Made by a program: the position numbers and the translations under genes | Shown: piece by piece, positions 1 to 12,334 of the stretch | Layout of the letters: each line of letters opens with the position of its first letter | Numbering within the stretch: position 1 is the stretch's first letter | The notes under the pieces: generated by a model | Told to the model about the DNA's origin: nothing | Database searches by the model: none | Seen by the model: only the letters and a program-made list of their open reading frames with translations | DNA from: Sipunculus nudus | Lineage: Eukaryota > Annelida > Sipuncula > Golfingiida > Sipunculidae | Reading direction: 5' to 3' | NCBI GenBank assembly: GCA_026874595.1 | Contig: CM049307.1 | Span: 29,238,362 to 29,302,361 of the forward strand | DNA: 64,000 bases

Positions 1-2204
1 ATAGCACACATAGCAGTTTGGATAAAACCTTTTCCATCTCCATTTTTCCTTGATACTAAATAGATTATTTGGTGTCAAAATCTCAATTTTCTTTCATAGT
101 CCTTACATTACATGTGTTCTTATTTAACCAACATAATGAATATGAAGTAGCTTAGGCATATACGAATTATTCATATAATAGAAGCCCTTCAGATATGATA
201 TCCATGTAAGACATTTTTATTCACTCTAAGTCAGCAGAATCGCTCCTGCAACCTTTGGCCTAGAACTTTTTATACTGTCTCTTTTGTATAAAAAAAAATT
301 CACTGAAAACATGCCAGCACAGGTACTGGTACAAACTAAACCTGTTTTGTTTTGAAGAGTTTATGCAAAATTATGCAAATCTTGCCCTTGTCAGGTGATT
401 GACCGTTTACTATACCAATTGTAACTGGTTGCTCTCAACTGCTCTGCTCATGATTATTCATTGAATGAATGGGTGACATAAAGTTATGAACAAAGGTCTT
501 GCCAACACTCTATGGGAACACACATTTGATTGCTTGTGTCTGTACACAGCAGAATTCAAGTTATCTGCGCCTTTAAATTTTCCTAAAGTAAACCATTATC
601 TACCAGTAGTTAACCCCAGAAGCACAAAGTCATGTGTTAACAGGTCAACAGTGAAACTTTGTACATTGTTTGTTCCTGGTATAAGGTATTTTCAGATAAT
701 AATATGAACATGTGGCTTATATATCTTGTCAGATGATGAGTATATTTGTCTTCTTGATCAAGTTTGTCCTGACTCAACCAGGATGTATAGTTAAGATTAT
801 GCTTCAAGAGAAAACAATCAATTTTGTTTACTCATTTAAATGCTTAAAACTCAGCTAACATGAATTGAAAGAACTTCAGGTCTTATTATAAGCTTTAAAC
901 AGATTTGGGAAGTGCATTTTCCACACCTGTTAATGATCATGCAGCTCACAGTAAAAACATGTTAAATTGCCACACCCACATAGTGACACAAGCCAGCAAG
1001 CATCATATCCCCGACTGACCCCAGATTATTAATACAAATATTAAACCAGGAGCAAACTATTTTAGACAGAATCAGTCTCTCATGATGATCATAGAATTTT
1101 TACCCTCTATCATTCATTTCAGTTTTATTCAACAGAAAAAATGTTCATTAGCCCTTAGTCAGGTTTATGATTTTAGTGTGCCTCACATGGTGTGCCCAAT
1201 AGGCACAAGGTGGCAGCACAGGCATGCTTGTGGAAAAGGCCCTAGTTTGTCAAAATAACACCTAGAAGACTGATGGCTTCCAGAATTAAAACAAATATGT
1301 AATGCTTTTTCTGCATATGCCTATGTTCAGCTAAATGTGAATTTTCATGTGGTTTGGGGATCCATAAAACAAACAAACAAAATTAGAAGTCATGAAATTT
1401 AAATAATATAATTTAAGACTGTGATGGTCTTTGAAATGTCATTTTCTGAAAGGTTCCAGGATGTCATGAGAAATGCTTTGTAATGTAAGAGTTGAATTGG
1501 TTTTGAGTCTATATCTACAGTCCTAGATATGATGTATTCTGTGAAAGGCCTCAGAACTAATACATTACCACTGTTGATTAAATTTAAGCCTTTGGTGGTC
1601 ATATTTAGTATCTGGGATCACCCTGTGGGTGGTTTAGTCACAAACATGAAGAGAATCTGAAAAAGCAGCTATTAATTTTCTCAGTTCATATCCATGGGCA
1701 TTTATTGGATTTTAGAAATTTGCAGCTGAATTTAGTGATTTCATGTTGCTTTTCTTCCCCTTTTGGTGATTTCTTTGGACTGGCATGTCATCTGGGATAG
1801 TTAATGTGACATTTTACTTTTAAACATTTATTGTAAGTTGTGAAGTATTTAAGCCAGATATATCTGCTTACATGCTTTGCTTGATAAGTAGTAACTTATT
1901 CTAAATTTTTAATTGACCCTGTTCATACTTGATGCAAGTTTGATTGATTAGTGATTGACCTCCAGATTTTCTCATACTAAATCTAAAATTCAGAAGTCTT
2001 TAAAACCTGCATCTTACTGCTACTATCACTGATATTCTTGATTTCTCCTACATGCCATCATCCCAACTCAAAAAAAAAATCAAGGTTAAAATATGACATC
2101 ATTTGGTATTTGAAATATTAAAATAAAGTTGGGGGAAATATTGGAAAACTCCTTGAATACAGTGTGAGACTCAGATATGCCATGTTTTTTATAGGTTGAC
2201 AGTA

Positions 2205-2535
2205 TTGTGGTTTTAAACTCTCCTTAAGCTGTTTCCATGTGTGTGTATATATGTGTATGTGCATATATGTGTGAAAAATTTATGTTTCTAAGTACATGTA
2301 TGGCAGGTCTAGCAAGTCTTCCTCAAAAAGATGGTGGAATGATGTTCACACTGAGCCCATGTGTGAAAATTGCCATAGGATCAATTTACACTAAAGTAAT
2401 ATACAAATATAAAGTAACAAACAGATGAAAAACAAAACAGCTACAAAGTCATATGAAAAAATTTTTCATGCATATACACATTTGTGTGCACATGGAAACA
2501 TAGCTTTAAGCTGTGGGTTTGAACCTATATAAAAG
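2205..2535. repeat. Imperfect inverted repeat, MITE-like (about 330 bp)
   Basis: The left arm (about 2205-2285) and right arm (about 2455-2535) are imperfect reverse complements. Both carry a CTTAAGCTG or CTTAAAGCT block, then TTTCCATGTG, a GT/AT-rich run, and GAAAAATTT. A loop of about 170 bp separates them. The layout fits a short non-autonomous inverted-repeat element. No target-site duplication was recognised, so an incidental hairpin is possible. Confidence 0.5.
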
Positions 2536-3404
2536 CTGAAATGACATTGAAAAAGTACAGGCTGAAACAATATATTTTAGGAGAAAACCAAGCCTGATAA
2601 AGCATACATTGGATCCTTTATGTTTTCAAATTATTAACTTTATGTAGAACTCTGACAAGGATCTTCAATTTTACTGATCAGCCTATTAACTATAAACTGT
2701 AATGTTACACAAGAGGAGCAATTGGTTGCACCTGATTGGGATCCTCTCCATAAACTTTAATCAGGTCCATAATTTCATTTGTAGCAAGACCAGACCATAT
2801 TAATGCAATATGCCACCACCCAATGAAGAGTTATTGCATTATTACTTGCTCACTGTGTGGGATTGACACTATATCTTGCCATGTCATTGCAAGCAGACAA
2901 TATGATTACAGTAGTCAGGAGCAGGTCTTTCATAATGACACTGAATGGTCTATGATTGGTATGAAGCTCTGCTGTTCAATTACTGTTCAATTACTTGGAG
3001 AGGCCATAGAAGCCCAGGGCTTTGATGTCCAGCCACAACTCCCAGAGGAGTGCTACTTTGTAATCGACTGCTGTTTGTCCTTCCCTTTGGCCATTGTGAA
3101 TGTTATATCTCCAGATCCATCGGATTTAATCCAAACGTGCTTCATTCCTGTTACACATAGATTTCTTGAAATGCATCTTTAAATAAATATAAAAAATCTT
3201 TTCCTCAGAAATAATAATAGAACATAGATAATGTCAGCTATTGTAATTTACTTTGTTTTGCATTGAGCATTTCTAAACCTAATGGAAATAGCAAAAATGA
3301 AAAGAGAAAGTGGGGGTTCTTTAGGATGGGCTAATAAGCTGTGAATGTGTGATTGATTATCTGGGTTGGTTGGTTTCTGATGACATTTACACAGGTTTTT
3401 CTTA

Positions 3405-3470
3405 ATCTACCAGTAGAGGGTGTTGTAAATACTCTGAATCTGCCAGTAGAGGGTGCTGTAAATATATTCA
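3405..3470 (+). repeat. 33-bp direct duplication with a CCAGTAGAGGGTG core
   Basis: Two adjacent 33-bp units share CCAGTAGAGGGTG followed by TGTAAATA. The related string CCCTCTAGCGG occurs near 9910. It is a short tandem duplication. The open frame across it is a by-product. Confidence 0.55.
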
Positions 3471-4044
3471 ATCTTGTTTTCTTCAAATCTCTGAAGGCAA
3501 GATATGATTTTAACTGTTATTGGGGTGGTTTTTGTAAATGCCATAAACATCAAATCAAGCCATACATGTCAGTTGCAAATATTGAATATTAAAATTAAAT
3601 ATACGCCATCAGTTCAATTCAACTTTACTAAGTAGAAATGTATAACCATTGAACCTTTTTGCATGATTAATTTAACAGCTGATATGGCTGAGGCTTAGTC
3701 CTAATGCTAAATTAAAATGATGAGGAGTTACATTTGAACTGCTCCAGTGTCAAAAACCTTAAACAGGTCACAGTTTGCAACTATTAAGATTAAAGATTTG
3801 AAAGAGATTAAAAGAAAAGGCATTTTAGAGACATAATCACTTTGTGTCCGGTAATAATGGCCTAAAATAGGTTGCCTTGTTTGTGTTAGTGTCTTTGTTT
3901 GTTTGTGTATGGTGCATAGTTATAAGTGATATCCCAAAATGCCTACTAAGCTTATTATCATAATATTGGGCACAAGGTTGTGATAAACTTTACTTATTTT
4001 TCATTGATTGTACAAATAGTTATAATAACTAATACAAGGCATTC

Positions 4045-4200
4045 TCAATGGTCTCTGGAGGTGGAGGAAACTAGAGAACCTGGAGAAAACCACAGGCCGT
4101 GGACAGGCAAATATAACCATCTCCTAGCAACACTGGGGATCAAACCCTGGTAGCCAGCAGAGAGAGCCGAGCGTTTTACCCTGGACTGTCCAGCCCTACT
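4045..4200 (-). mobile_element. tRNA-derived SINE fragment, minus strand
   Basis: Read on the minus strand, the segment has a B-box-like GGGTTTGATCCC (plus-strand 4136-4147) preceded by a tRNA-like ACGCTCGGCT stretch. It is followed by a core with GGTTTTCTCC, GGTTCTC and TTTCCTCCACC. That core resembles a conserved SINE block seen in many invertebrate genomes (family knowledge; no named family is asserted). The A box is degenerate, so this is an old or truncated copy. It lies about 190 bp upstream of the IRS exon acceptor. Confidence 0.6.
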
Positions 4201-4392
4201 AGGTTCATTACTGTATTGCAGATTTTGAAAAAAATTATGGTAATGTAATGGAAATATAGGGTTGTAATATTCTTTACCTTCCTTTTGTCAATAGTTAATT
4301 ATCATTTCATAATCAAACAATAAAGTCTGTATTGCAGTGCTTTATTTAACAGATGACACATATTTCTTCAAGCCATGTTTCTGTCATTTCAG

Positions 4393-7300
4393 GCTCGCTG
4401 AGTAGTGCCTTTACTTCACTCTCGCCTCACTTGTCTTTGGCTGGAGCAATTGTGGTTGAACCATCAGAGGTGAAACAACCCATCTACACTGATATCTCAG
4501 AGACCTACTCAGAGCTGCCACCATATGTTATAGGTAATGAATGTGATGATAACGTATTTGAGGATGACCCAGCCAAGCCTGGCACCTTAACCAGCATTGA
4601 GAACTATGGCAATATAGATCAGGCCTTGAGACCCAGGCCTCCTTCATATCACAGCCAGCACAGTTCTGATGATGCATCTTCGTTGACGTTTGACCCCCAG
4701 AGCAGCAGTCTTCGGCGGTGCAATAAAAGACATTCCCTTGATGATATACATGTATCAGTGGATTCATCTACTGGGGAAGCATGCATGGTGGCCACAGCAT
4801 GCAAAGTGGTGAAAACAAATTTAACACAGGATCCCTTTGGCTTACTTGGTGCACCCCTTAACACAGGACTTGCACCGAGCAATAATAAAAGTGATAGAAA
4901 TACATTACCCAGACAGCATAAAAATCGCAATCGAAGCTCAGGACTTGATACCAGCAATGGTAAAACAGTTCGTAATCTGAAAAAGAGGCACAGCACTGAC
5001 ATGCTTACAGACTCGGGGTCTATTACTGAAGTGAATAAGTGGGCAGCACGGACTTCTCAGCACACCATCATCAGCTCCAGCAGTTCTTCAGGTAGTAAAG
5101 ATTCGATGCCTTCTTCAGGTTGCAGTGATGAAAATTTGGACCCAAGAGTGGTCGCATATACCCAGATCCATAATATATATGGTAATTCACGTAGATCAGA
5201 AAGCCCAGTCAGGCAGGTCCTGATGCACAAGAACACGGCTTCAGAATCTTTGTGCTCTGCAGTGGAAGGAATGGCTGTGGATCCATCCATACACCCAAAG
5301 AAACCTTTACAATATGTAGACCTACAACGCTTTGATGGTGAGGTGGAAACAACTACCAGTGTACAGCCGCGTTTGTATGTAGGTCAAAGCACAATTCCAG
5401 CTACTGTCAATTACGCTGACATTGTGTGTGTTGAGAAGGATACCCCACCACCCTCGTATGATGACCACAGTGCATCAGTGTCTGGAAATGATGCACCTTC
5501 AAATTATGATACCTATAAATTGATAAGACAGTCCTGGACTGGGAGTTGTGCTTCTAGTCTCAGCACACAAGCAGCAGATCGCAGCCGCTCATCCAGTGTC
5601 AGTGGGCCAAGCAGATCGGGAGTGACTCCCAGTTCAAGCCCAGCTTCCTCAGAAAGAGGAAGGTCAGCAAGTATTTGTGGTTCCCTCATGCCCAGTACAC
5701 AGCCTCCTGTTGAGTCTCAGCAGGTGGATGCCCCACCTCTACCAGCACGCCCTAGTCGTAATGGTGATGATAACCAACTGCTCAAAAAAGTTCCCCCGCC
5801 ATTTGGTAGTCTCACGGCACCTACCTACCCTGGAGCAGGTATGGTGAACCAGTCTGCAAAGTCCATGAATCTGCTAGCTAAAGTGCCTCCCCCTGGAGGT
5901 CCAGAGCCTAAACATTCTTATTCCCACAGCGCTCCAGATCCATTTGTTTATGGGGCTAATGAATCTGACTACATGCCAATGAAGCCAGCATCAACTAATG
6001 TGGGATCCACACATTCAGACTCTGTGTTTTGTATGGTAGAACTGCCACCACGGCGTAGTGATTCTTATGCAAGTAGTGCACAGCTTATGTTACAAGCCAG
6101 CCAAAGCAGTCTCAGCAGTAATCCCTCAAGTACTGATTATAGTAGTTACATGGACATGTCTACTAAAGTGTACACTGGTAGGATGCTAGGTAGGTCCATG
6201 AGTCTCAAGGAGGACAGAAGATCGTTACCAAGACAACTGATCCATTCCAAGAGTTTTGATGATGAGCTTGAGGGCAGAGACTCTGAGACTCTTAGTGCTC
6301 TAAGTCAGGAATCCAACATGGCTGACTACCTTCCCATGAGACCTGTTGCAAGTGATACTGAAGATTCTGCTCCACGTAAACCTAGTGTTCCATTTGAGAA
6401 TCTGATATCCTTGAACACTATTCCCACCCGACCTAGTAACAAGTCTGCTTCTCTTCCCCCTCCACTCCCACCATCACGACCACAGGGCAAGGGAAGTGAT
6501 AGCAGCAGCAGCACTCCTGGAAAACAAGGGTTCTTATCCAGACTTATCAGGAGAAACTCTACGAAAGAAAGGAAGGGCTCAAAATCTCATAGTGATGAGC
6601 AAACACAAGAGAGGAGTTACGTTAACCAATCGGTTAATACTAAAGCTGATGTTGTCAGTACTGGTGTGAATGCAGTAACAGACACAGGATCGCCAGGGAT
6701 GTATCATCGAAAAGGCTCAGCTGATTTGTTAACCATTACAGAGGAAGACCTTCATTCACCCCCTAGCTTGCTCTATAGGTCAAACACAGTGCCCAGTAAC
6801 ATGTGCCACAAGCCACGAACTGGAAGTGGCAAATCACCCAAATCTGACATATACACATCAGCGAGTAAACCACCACCAGTCCCCCCACGCAGGGACAGCG
6901 TGGGAGGCTCGTTGCACCCGACAGGTTGTGACGATGTCTATTTTCAGATCGGTAGTTCTACCTCACTTACTTCACAGGAATCGTTTTACCCTGAAAAGCC
7001 AAATGAGATAATACTTGATAGAAGTGATGAACAGGCTTCACTGAAGGCAAAGCTGGAAGTTTGTGTACCGCCACCTGCACCAGTCCGGTCAGTAGAGAGG
7101 AGGGCATCCTACACAAAAGATTTGCACAAGAGTGATAGTGGGAGTGATTTGAATATCAATGCAAAAATAAACAGTTCAGCAGCATTGCTGGTCAGTGCTA
7201 ATGATGTGACTGCTGACAGTGGCCTCCCCATTGAAAACATTACAGAACCAAACAGGAGAGCAAGTGTTCATGTTACAAAATCTGTGGCAGAGAGAGTATG

Positions 7301-8067
7301 CCCGACATGTTTTGTTGACGGGACTTTACCCCCGGTATCTCCTCGTACGCTGCCTTCTTTATTAGAAGAGACTGTACCCCCTCCAGTGCCAAAGCGGCCA
7401 GATCGCCCAGCGAGTACACTTAAACAAAACCCGATTTATGCAGACATGTCGCGGAAAACCCGAATGGCCACACCAGAAAAAGTTATATTGAAATTTGAAC
7501 CTGAGTTAGATGGCGTAAGTTCTGGACCCTCAGCCTCATTCACTTCAGAGTCAGTGTCAGTGGACAAGCTGTCTGCAATAAAACCAGATCATCTGCGATA
7601 TTCAGTGGGTGATAGGCCAACATATGTAGAAAGAGTTCAAAGTCTGCATGTTGAAAATGGTCAATGTGTGGCTTATGGTGTTGCCAAAGGAAATGCTGAA
7701 TCTAATGATAACACAGGAGAGAACTTCAGCATATACAGTGCTGATAATCACAGTGCATCAGTCCAGGCTTTGCAGAGATCTGCTGCAAAAAGCTTACAGT
7801 CTGTGCCTGAAGGAAACATACAGAAATTGACTCCATATTCGTCAGGGCATTTGTCAGGGCCTGCATCAGATCCTGAAGGTGATGAATGCAAAAGTTGCAT
7901 CATTAATACCTGCACCAAAGCACAAACAGACACCAGTGTCTCGTCTTCCATAACGTCACCAGCTGGAGGTCAGCTGGGTTTTTGTCGCAGGCGTCGACCC
8001 AATTTGACCTTGCCAGGAAGTGTTAGTTCTGCACCTGATGAACCCGTGTGGGTCCTCCAGAAGCCAG
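4393..8067 (+). CDS. Insulin receptor substrate, large tail exon
   Basis: This exon encodes about 1,225 residues of the C-terminal docking tail of an IRS/Chico-type adaptor, which at the membrane links insulin/IGF receptor kinases to SH2 proteins. Tyrosine motifs in order are YTDI (4485), YSEL (4506), YGNI (4605), YVDL (5313), YADI (5412), YMPM (5970), YMDM (6147), YLPM (6327), YVNQ (6618) and YADM (7437). The four YxxM sites fit PI3K p85 binding. Five class II SH3 ligands (PxxPxR) lie near 5735, 6465, 6875, 7075 and 7380. Basic-Ser motifs such as RRNS and KKRHS suggest Akt/PKA or 14-3-3 sites. The rest is Ser/Pro-rich and probably disordered. The acceptor is taken at 4391-4392 (pyrimidine-rich TTCTGTCATTTCAG, phase 1). 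A second AG at 4351-4352, just before an in-frame ATG, is an alternative. The donor GTAAGT follows 8067 in phase 1. The PH and PTB domains are not in the window. Confidence 0.88.
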
Positions 8068-8118
8068 GTAAGTGTCCTCTGTATACTCTCACCCTCACAT
8101 GAAATAAATAATGTAAGT
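8068..8118 (+). promoter_or_regulatory. Splice donor with read-through stop, AATAAA and second donor
   Basis: GTAAGT at 8068-8073 is the main donor. If it is ignored, the frame runs about a dozen more codons to a TGA at 8100-8102. An AATAAA hexamer follows at once at 8103-8108, and a second GTAAGT lies at 8113-8118. The arrangement would allow intron retention with early polyadenylation, giving an IRS lacking the last-exon YVNI, YAEI and YAKI motifs, or use of a downstream donor with a premature stop. All elements are seen in sequence; their use is inferred. Confidence 0.45.
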
Positions 8119-8940
8119 CTGGCATTCTGTGATGGATGATGCTTCATTAAATGTGAGAGCAACCAGCTGGCATCTATTTCAGCTAGATGAATGGCTGTAA
8201 ACATGCATGCTGTGTCATCACCATGTCTACAGACTTGTAGGTTGAACACCTAGAGGATTAATACAAGGCTGGAAAGTTTTGTATCTTAAAAGCATTTTAA
8301 TATGTCACACAAATTCTGTGGAGGAACTGAAATTTATGAACACAGTGCTATATCTTGTTCATTGTAATGGTGATATTTATCTACTAAGACTAATGCCTGT
8401 GTGATGTTATTGATGCTTTATGAGATGAAGGCTGCAGCAGTGCATCCTAGAGGTTAAAAGCTGTAGTGTTATGATGTTATGCTGTAGGACAAAATTCATT
8501 CTTAATCAATAATTGAAAGCTCCTGGATCATCTGTGACTGACAAAAATGGACATGTAGTCACATTCTGTGATTACTTTTATCATTATTGTGTGTGATCAC
8601 CTTATGATTAAGCTGTCATATGTAGGTATATCAGAAAAAAATTCAAAATAAACAAAAATTAAATTAGATTACATCGTTTGATGGCTTTTGAAGTGTGGTT
8701 TCAGAATGTGTTTGAATTTTGAAATTATCATTATAAACAAATAATTATGGGCTTTTACATTCTTTACTGAGCAGCCAATAGTGTGGACAAAATCAGCCCC
8801 ATTTCTTGTGACCTGCAGGCTGGATAGTAAGTGGAGGGCAGGTCAGGGCTAATTAACCCAGGGGCAGTGGAGGGGTACTGCCTGTGTCTAATTGGCTGGA
8901 GTTTTATCCAATGACAGCAGGGTGTGATGGTGGTAGTATT

Positions 8941-9434
8941 AAGGGCTGTTCCACACAATCACATGTGAACCTAGCACAGCATGATATTGTATCATTGGTA
9001 TATTTGGTAAACTCAACACAGTAAATTAGTGTACATGTCGCTTTATTTAACACAATAATTACAATAACATATGGTTCAAGATATATATTTAAATTTTATA
9101 CTTAATCACAAGTGTATAAAAATTACAAATGATCATAAACACTAGATATGAATAAATGGGTATTACGGTACCAATTAAAAAAATAATGTATTATGATTAA
9201 AAAACTAGGTACTTAGAGAGGCATTTATTGTTAAAGTAATTCAATCATCAAATGTACATAATTTATACACACTTTAAAAATCATCACAAGATTATCACAA
9301 GACATTCATAAAAACAGCAAAATAAAAAAAAACAAGTAAAATAAGCATTTTTGCCTGTACAATGTAAGGTCAAGTAAAATAAGCATTTTGCCTGTACAAT
9401 GTAAGGTCAAAATCGGTTATTTTGGAACAGCCCT
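8941..9434. mobile_element. MITE-like element with GGGCTGTTCC terminal inverted repeats
   Basis: The left end reads GGGCTGTTCCACA and the right end is the reverse complement of GGGCTGTTCCAAA, about 490 bp apart. The interior is AT-rich and has no coding capacity. The flanks read TTAA on the left and TCAA on the right, which could be a decayed TTAA duplication of the piggyBac type, though one mismatch leaves this open. A 38-bp tandem duplication lies inside near the right end. Confidence 0.55.
9333..9407 (+). repeat. Two tandem 37-38-bp units
   Basis: Two nearly identical units begin CAAGTAAAATAAGCATTTT and continue with GCCTGTACAATGTAAGGT. They differ by one T. This is a recent local duplication inside the MITE-like element. 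Confidence 0.8.
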
Positions 9435-9935
9435 CAAAACATTGCAAATGGCAGCGCCCATGTACCTCGGGACCGTTCGTTAATTCCCGGAATCGTTCGG
9501 ACTAAGATTCAGACATTTGACCAGCGACGATCTTTTACCCAGCCAATTTTTATTTTAACCCAAGGAATTATGCCTAGATAATTCGTAAGTAGTTAGAGTA
9601 TTTAATAAAGCTTGTCCGGCACCTTAATTAATGACCAAAAAAAAAAGGCTGCTTACCTTCTAACTCAGCATCCAAAATCATGCTGCACTTTTGCTTCAAA
9701 GTTTTCTCCTTCCAAAATGACGTCAGTACACGATAGAACCACACAAAATTAATATTTGAGAGACTCTTGGACGATCTGATCACACGAGAGGGGAATCCAA
9801 ACGCAAGCATGCATTTGACTGACAATTCAAAATCGTCAATTCACGGAGGGGAAGCCAGGGGCGGTCACAGGAAATGGGTCAAAATCTGTCCACGCACGAA
9901 CCATGATGCCCTCTAGCGGAATCTGATATACCTAT
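9435..9935 (-). other. CpG-rich segment with minus-strand splice donor; possible exon or promoter
   Basis: This ~500-bp stretch has many CpG dinucleotides, unlike the CpG-poor DNA around it, and a perfect CRE-type TGACGTCA at about 9716-9723. On the minus strand an ATG at 9681 opens MILDAELE and runs in phase 1 into GTAAGC (plus-strand 9651-9656), a good donor. Another minus-strand ATG at 9904 opens a 22-codon frame. The layout resembles a first exon of an antisense transcript. A recently inserted mobile fragment is equally plausible. No family is recognised. Confidence 0.35.
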
Positions 9936-9950
9936 CATATGTAAATCATA

Positions 9951-10312
9951 TCATGAGGCTGCCATGCGACCACCTCACCATGCAGCCACCTTGTCATGAG
10001 GCTGCCATGTGATCACATCAACATGAGGCTGCCATGTGACCACCTCTTCATGAGGCTGCCATGTGACCACCTCTTCATGAGGCTGCTATGTGACCAACTT
10101 ATCAGGAGGCTTCCATGTGATCACATCATCATGAGGCTGCCACATGATCACCTCATCATGAGGTTGCCAATAGATCACCATATCATGAGGATTACATCAT
10201 CATGAGGCTGCCATGTGATCACCTCATCATGAGGTTGCCAATTGATCCCCCCAACATGAGGCTGCCATTTGATCGCCCTATGAGGTTGCCATGTGATCCC
10301 TTCATTATACAG
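9951..10312 (+). repeat. 27-bp minisatellite (about 13 units)
   Basis: Units run CATGAGGCTGCCATGTGAC plus eight more bases, most of them 27 bp long. Because 27 is a multiple of three, the array gives a spurious open frame of nine-residue repeats (MRLPCDHLF-like). Units diverge and shorten toward the right end. Confidence 0.9.
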
Positions 10313-10447
10313 TCTTATGAACGCCTACCTTTGTACAAGAGTATGTCAGACATATTCATATATTACTGAAAGGAATGGCATATTCAGATTGCTAGCAATG
10401 AGAAGTTTGTCACTTATTAGGCCCTTATTTGGGTAAATAAGGTGCAA

Positions 10448-11208
10448 TATTTTGCTAAGGTGACTATATGTCATCTGAGCTTTAGTCGTGGTTTGTTGTT
10501 GGTCCATTCGTCTGTCTGTATGTCTGTCTGTTATACTAGAACATTTTGAAACCATTAAACCAATGAATTTGAAATTCAGCATACTGTTAGAAGTCCCCAA
10601 GATCTCCTACCAAACCAAAAAATTGTGTCACTGCAACTTCGATCCTTGAGAAATTAAGGAAAAACCTCAAATTTTAATTCAAACCTATTATCTCACTTAA
10701 GGACTGCTTAATATCAAAACAACTGACTTATTTTTCTTAATATTTACCAGGAGTATTCTCCCATATATTATCTATAAACATTATTCTCATAACCCCACTC
10801 TGGGGACATTAGTTATATTTCAGCTGTATAGATTTTAAAAAATAAAAAAAAATACATATCTAATTAAATATATTAAATAAAAAAACAGGTCCAATTGAAA
10901 AAAAAATGTGTAAAACTACTGCGCTGTCAACAGTTTATCAAAAAGCCAACCACTGATCATTATACTAGTATACATCTTATGTTCACAAACTGCTCACATG
11001 CTTCAATTTTAACATGAGGAAATGAATGGTCTGGTCACAAAATATTATTTGCAACAATTTCTTACTTATCAATATAAACCAATCATGTCAACCAGCCATG
11101 GCCAGTATTACCTTTTTCTCTTAGACTTTATCTCCATTTGATATTATTTTAATTTTTACCTTCAAGGTCAACTTCAGCTGAGCACAGTGACCCATGGGTC
11201 CCTTGTTT
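10448..11208 (+). mobile_element. Repeat family A, copy 1 (internally deleted)
   Basis: The head near 10448 matches the family A start (GTGACTATATGTCATCTGAG, then a GTCTGT-rich stretch), and the tail at about 11175-11208 contains CAGCTGAGCACAGTGACC. The last 400 bp match the end of copy 2 at 14463-16359, while the middle is missing. The element has no coding sequence. It is probably a non-autonomous mobile repeat of a kind common in bivalve genomes; the transposition class is unknown. Confidence 0.7.
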
Positions 11209-12329
11209 AATTTATTCATATCATTGTAATTTTTATTAACATCCTTTATAAAGACGGGGAAATACTGCTAGGGTAAACAAAAAAACTGATTGAGTCTTTG
11301 TTTCAAGAACAAGTTTTGTGTATTAAAGAAGGTGGCACAGATACTAGACAAATATCGCACCTTGGTATGTGTGGCATCAACTTCAGCAGATTGCAAAAGG
11401 TTACATTAATTAGATTGGTAATTGTATCAGTGAAGCTTGATTTATTTACAAACCCACCCCAAGAATTTACTCTAACTGTTGCTGCCTGTTTAGTTTTCTT
11501 TATTGTATATTGATGAGGCAAAAACATGAGGTGATGAAACCTGATCAGGGCCGTGAAGCTGAATAGGTCGGGGATAAAACGTTTGCCATGCCAGCATCTG
11601 GTCCAACATCGATTGATATTGATCTAAGAAAAAGCCAAGTCAGAGAAGGGGATTAGATCTGTGAGCTGTAGCCTATAGGTGCTTTATACCACCTCAGTGG
11701 ATAGTGCCAAACTGTAGTCCCAGAGTGGGAAAATAATCCATTTCTTCTAATGTTATTAACAACATTTCTACTGTTGAGGATCGGATAATCTTGTCTTGGT
11801 TGATGTGGAATTAAATTATTCTTAGCATGTGTTATTTTTTTTTTTTTTTTTTCGTTTAGCTAAGAAAGCAGGTAATGGCTGGTGGTTGAGACTTTCAGGT
11901 GTTGGTGTGAATGGTAATCTTTGTCACACTCACAGATATCAGATGACGAGTGGATCTGTTCAGAATCAGATCCAATGTTATCAGGGTGACTATAAGATGT
12001 CATCAGTATTGATCCGGAGAATATAAAAACCAGCCAGGAGTGGTGTCAGCTATTCTTAGCTGCCTGTATGTATAGGAAGCCAGCAAGATGATCACAGCAA
12101 GCCTGCTGCTGGAGGAGACACTGCTGTAGTGCTGTAGATTCTAAAACTGATGCTCCCCCACCCCCCAAAAAAATATTCAAAGCAGTTTATTGACTTAAAA
12201 TGCTCACAGTAGTTGTGGTTGAGGTGTCAAGATAAAAGGTGTCTAAAAGATTGTAATCACATTGACACTAAAAACAGATATTTTTTACACAGTCTAGCAG
12301 ATGGACAAATACAGTTGACTCTCTGAATC
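11209..12329. other. Mostly unique intronic DNA
   Basis: No gene or repeat family is recognised. A T-rich run at about 11834-11852 followed by CGTTTAG looks like a splice acceptor, but it is followed within 12 bases by a weak GTAATG donor and I do not call an exon. Block 11520-11720 is of mixed composition and could be regulatory, without direct support. Confidence 0.4.
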
Positions 12330-12334
12330 AGTTT

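Larger units (their letters stand above)
1..4392 (+). other. Intron upstream of the IRS tail exon
   Basis: I see no convincing coding exon here. The open frames are short, have low-complexity or unremarkable composition, and show no recognisable domain. Because the next exon starts in phase 1 with mid-protein sequence, this stretch is read as the 3' part of an intron whose 5' exons (expected to encode PH and PTB domains) lie outside the window. It holds an inverted-repeat element, a 33-bp direct duplication and a minus-strand SINE, listed separately. The rest is AT-rich unique DNA. Confidence 0.6.

Noticed and set aside
2823-3182. 119-codon open frame upstream of the IRS exon
   Set aside because: No recognisable domain and no consistent splice sites; it lies in what is read as intron.
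4353-4392. ATG at 4353 as the true start of a protein
   Set aside because: It would give an IRS tail without PH/PTB domains. The pyrimidine-rich acceptor at 4391-4392 and mid-protein sequence favour an internal exon. An alternative start here is not fully excluded.
9996-10205. Open frame of repeated MRLPCDH-like peptides
   Set aside because: Translation of a 27-bp minisatellite; no other coding evidence.
11860-11871. 12-base microexon between TTTAG and GTAATG
   Set aside because: The donor is weak and the T run alone can create the acceptor look.
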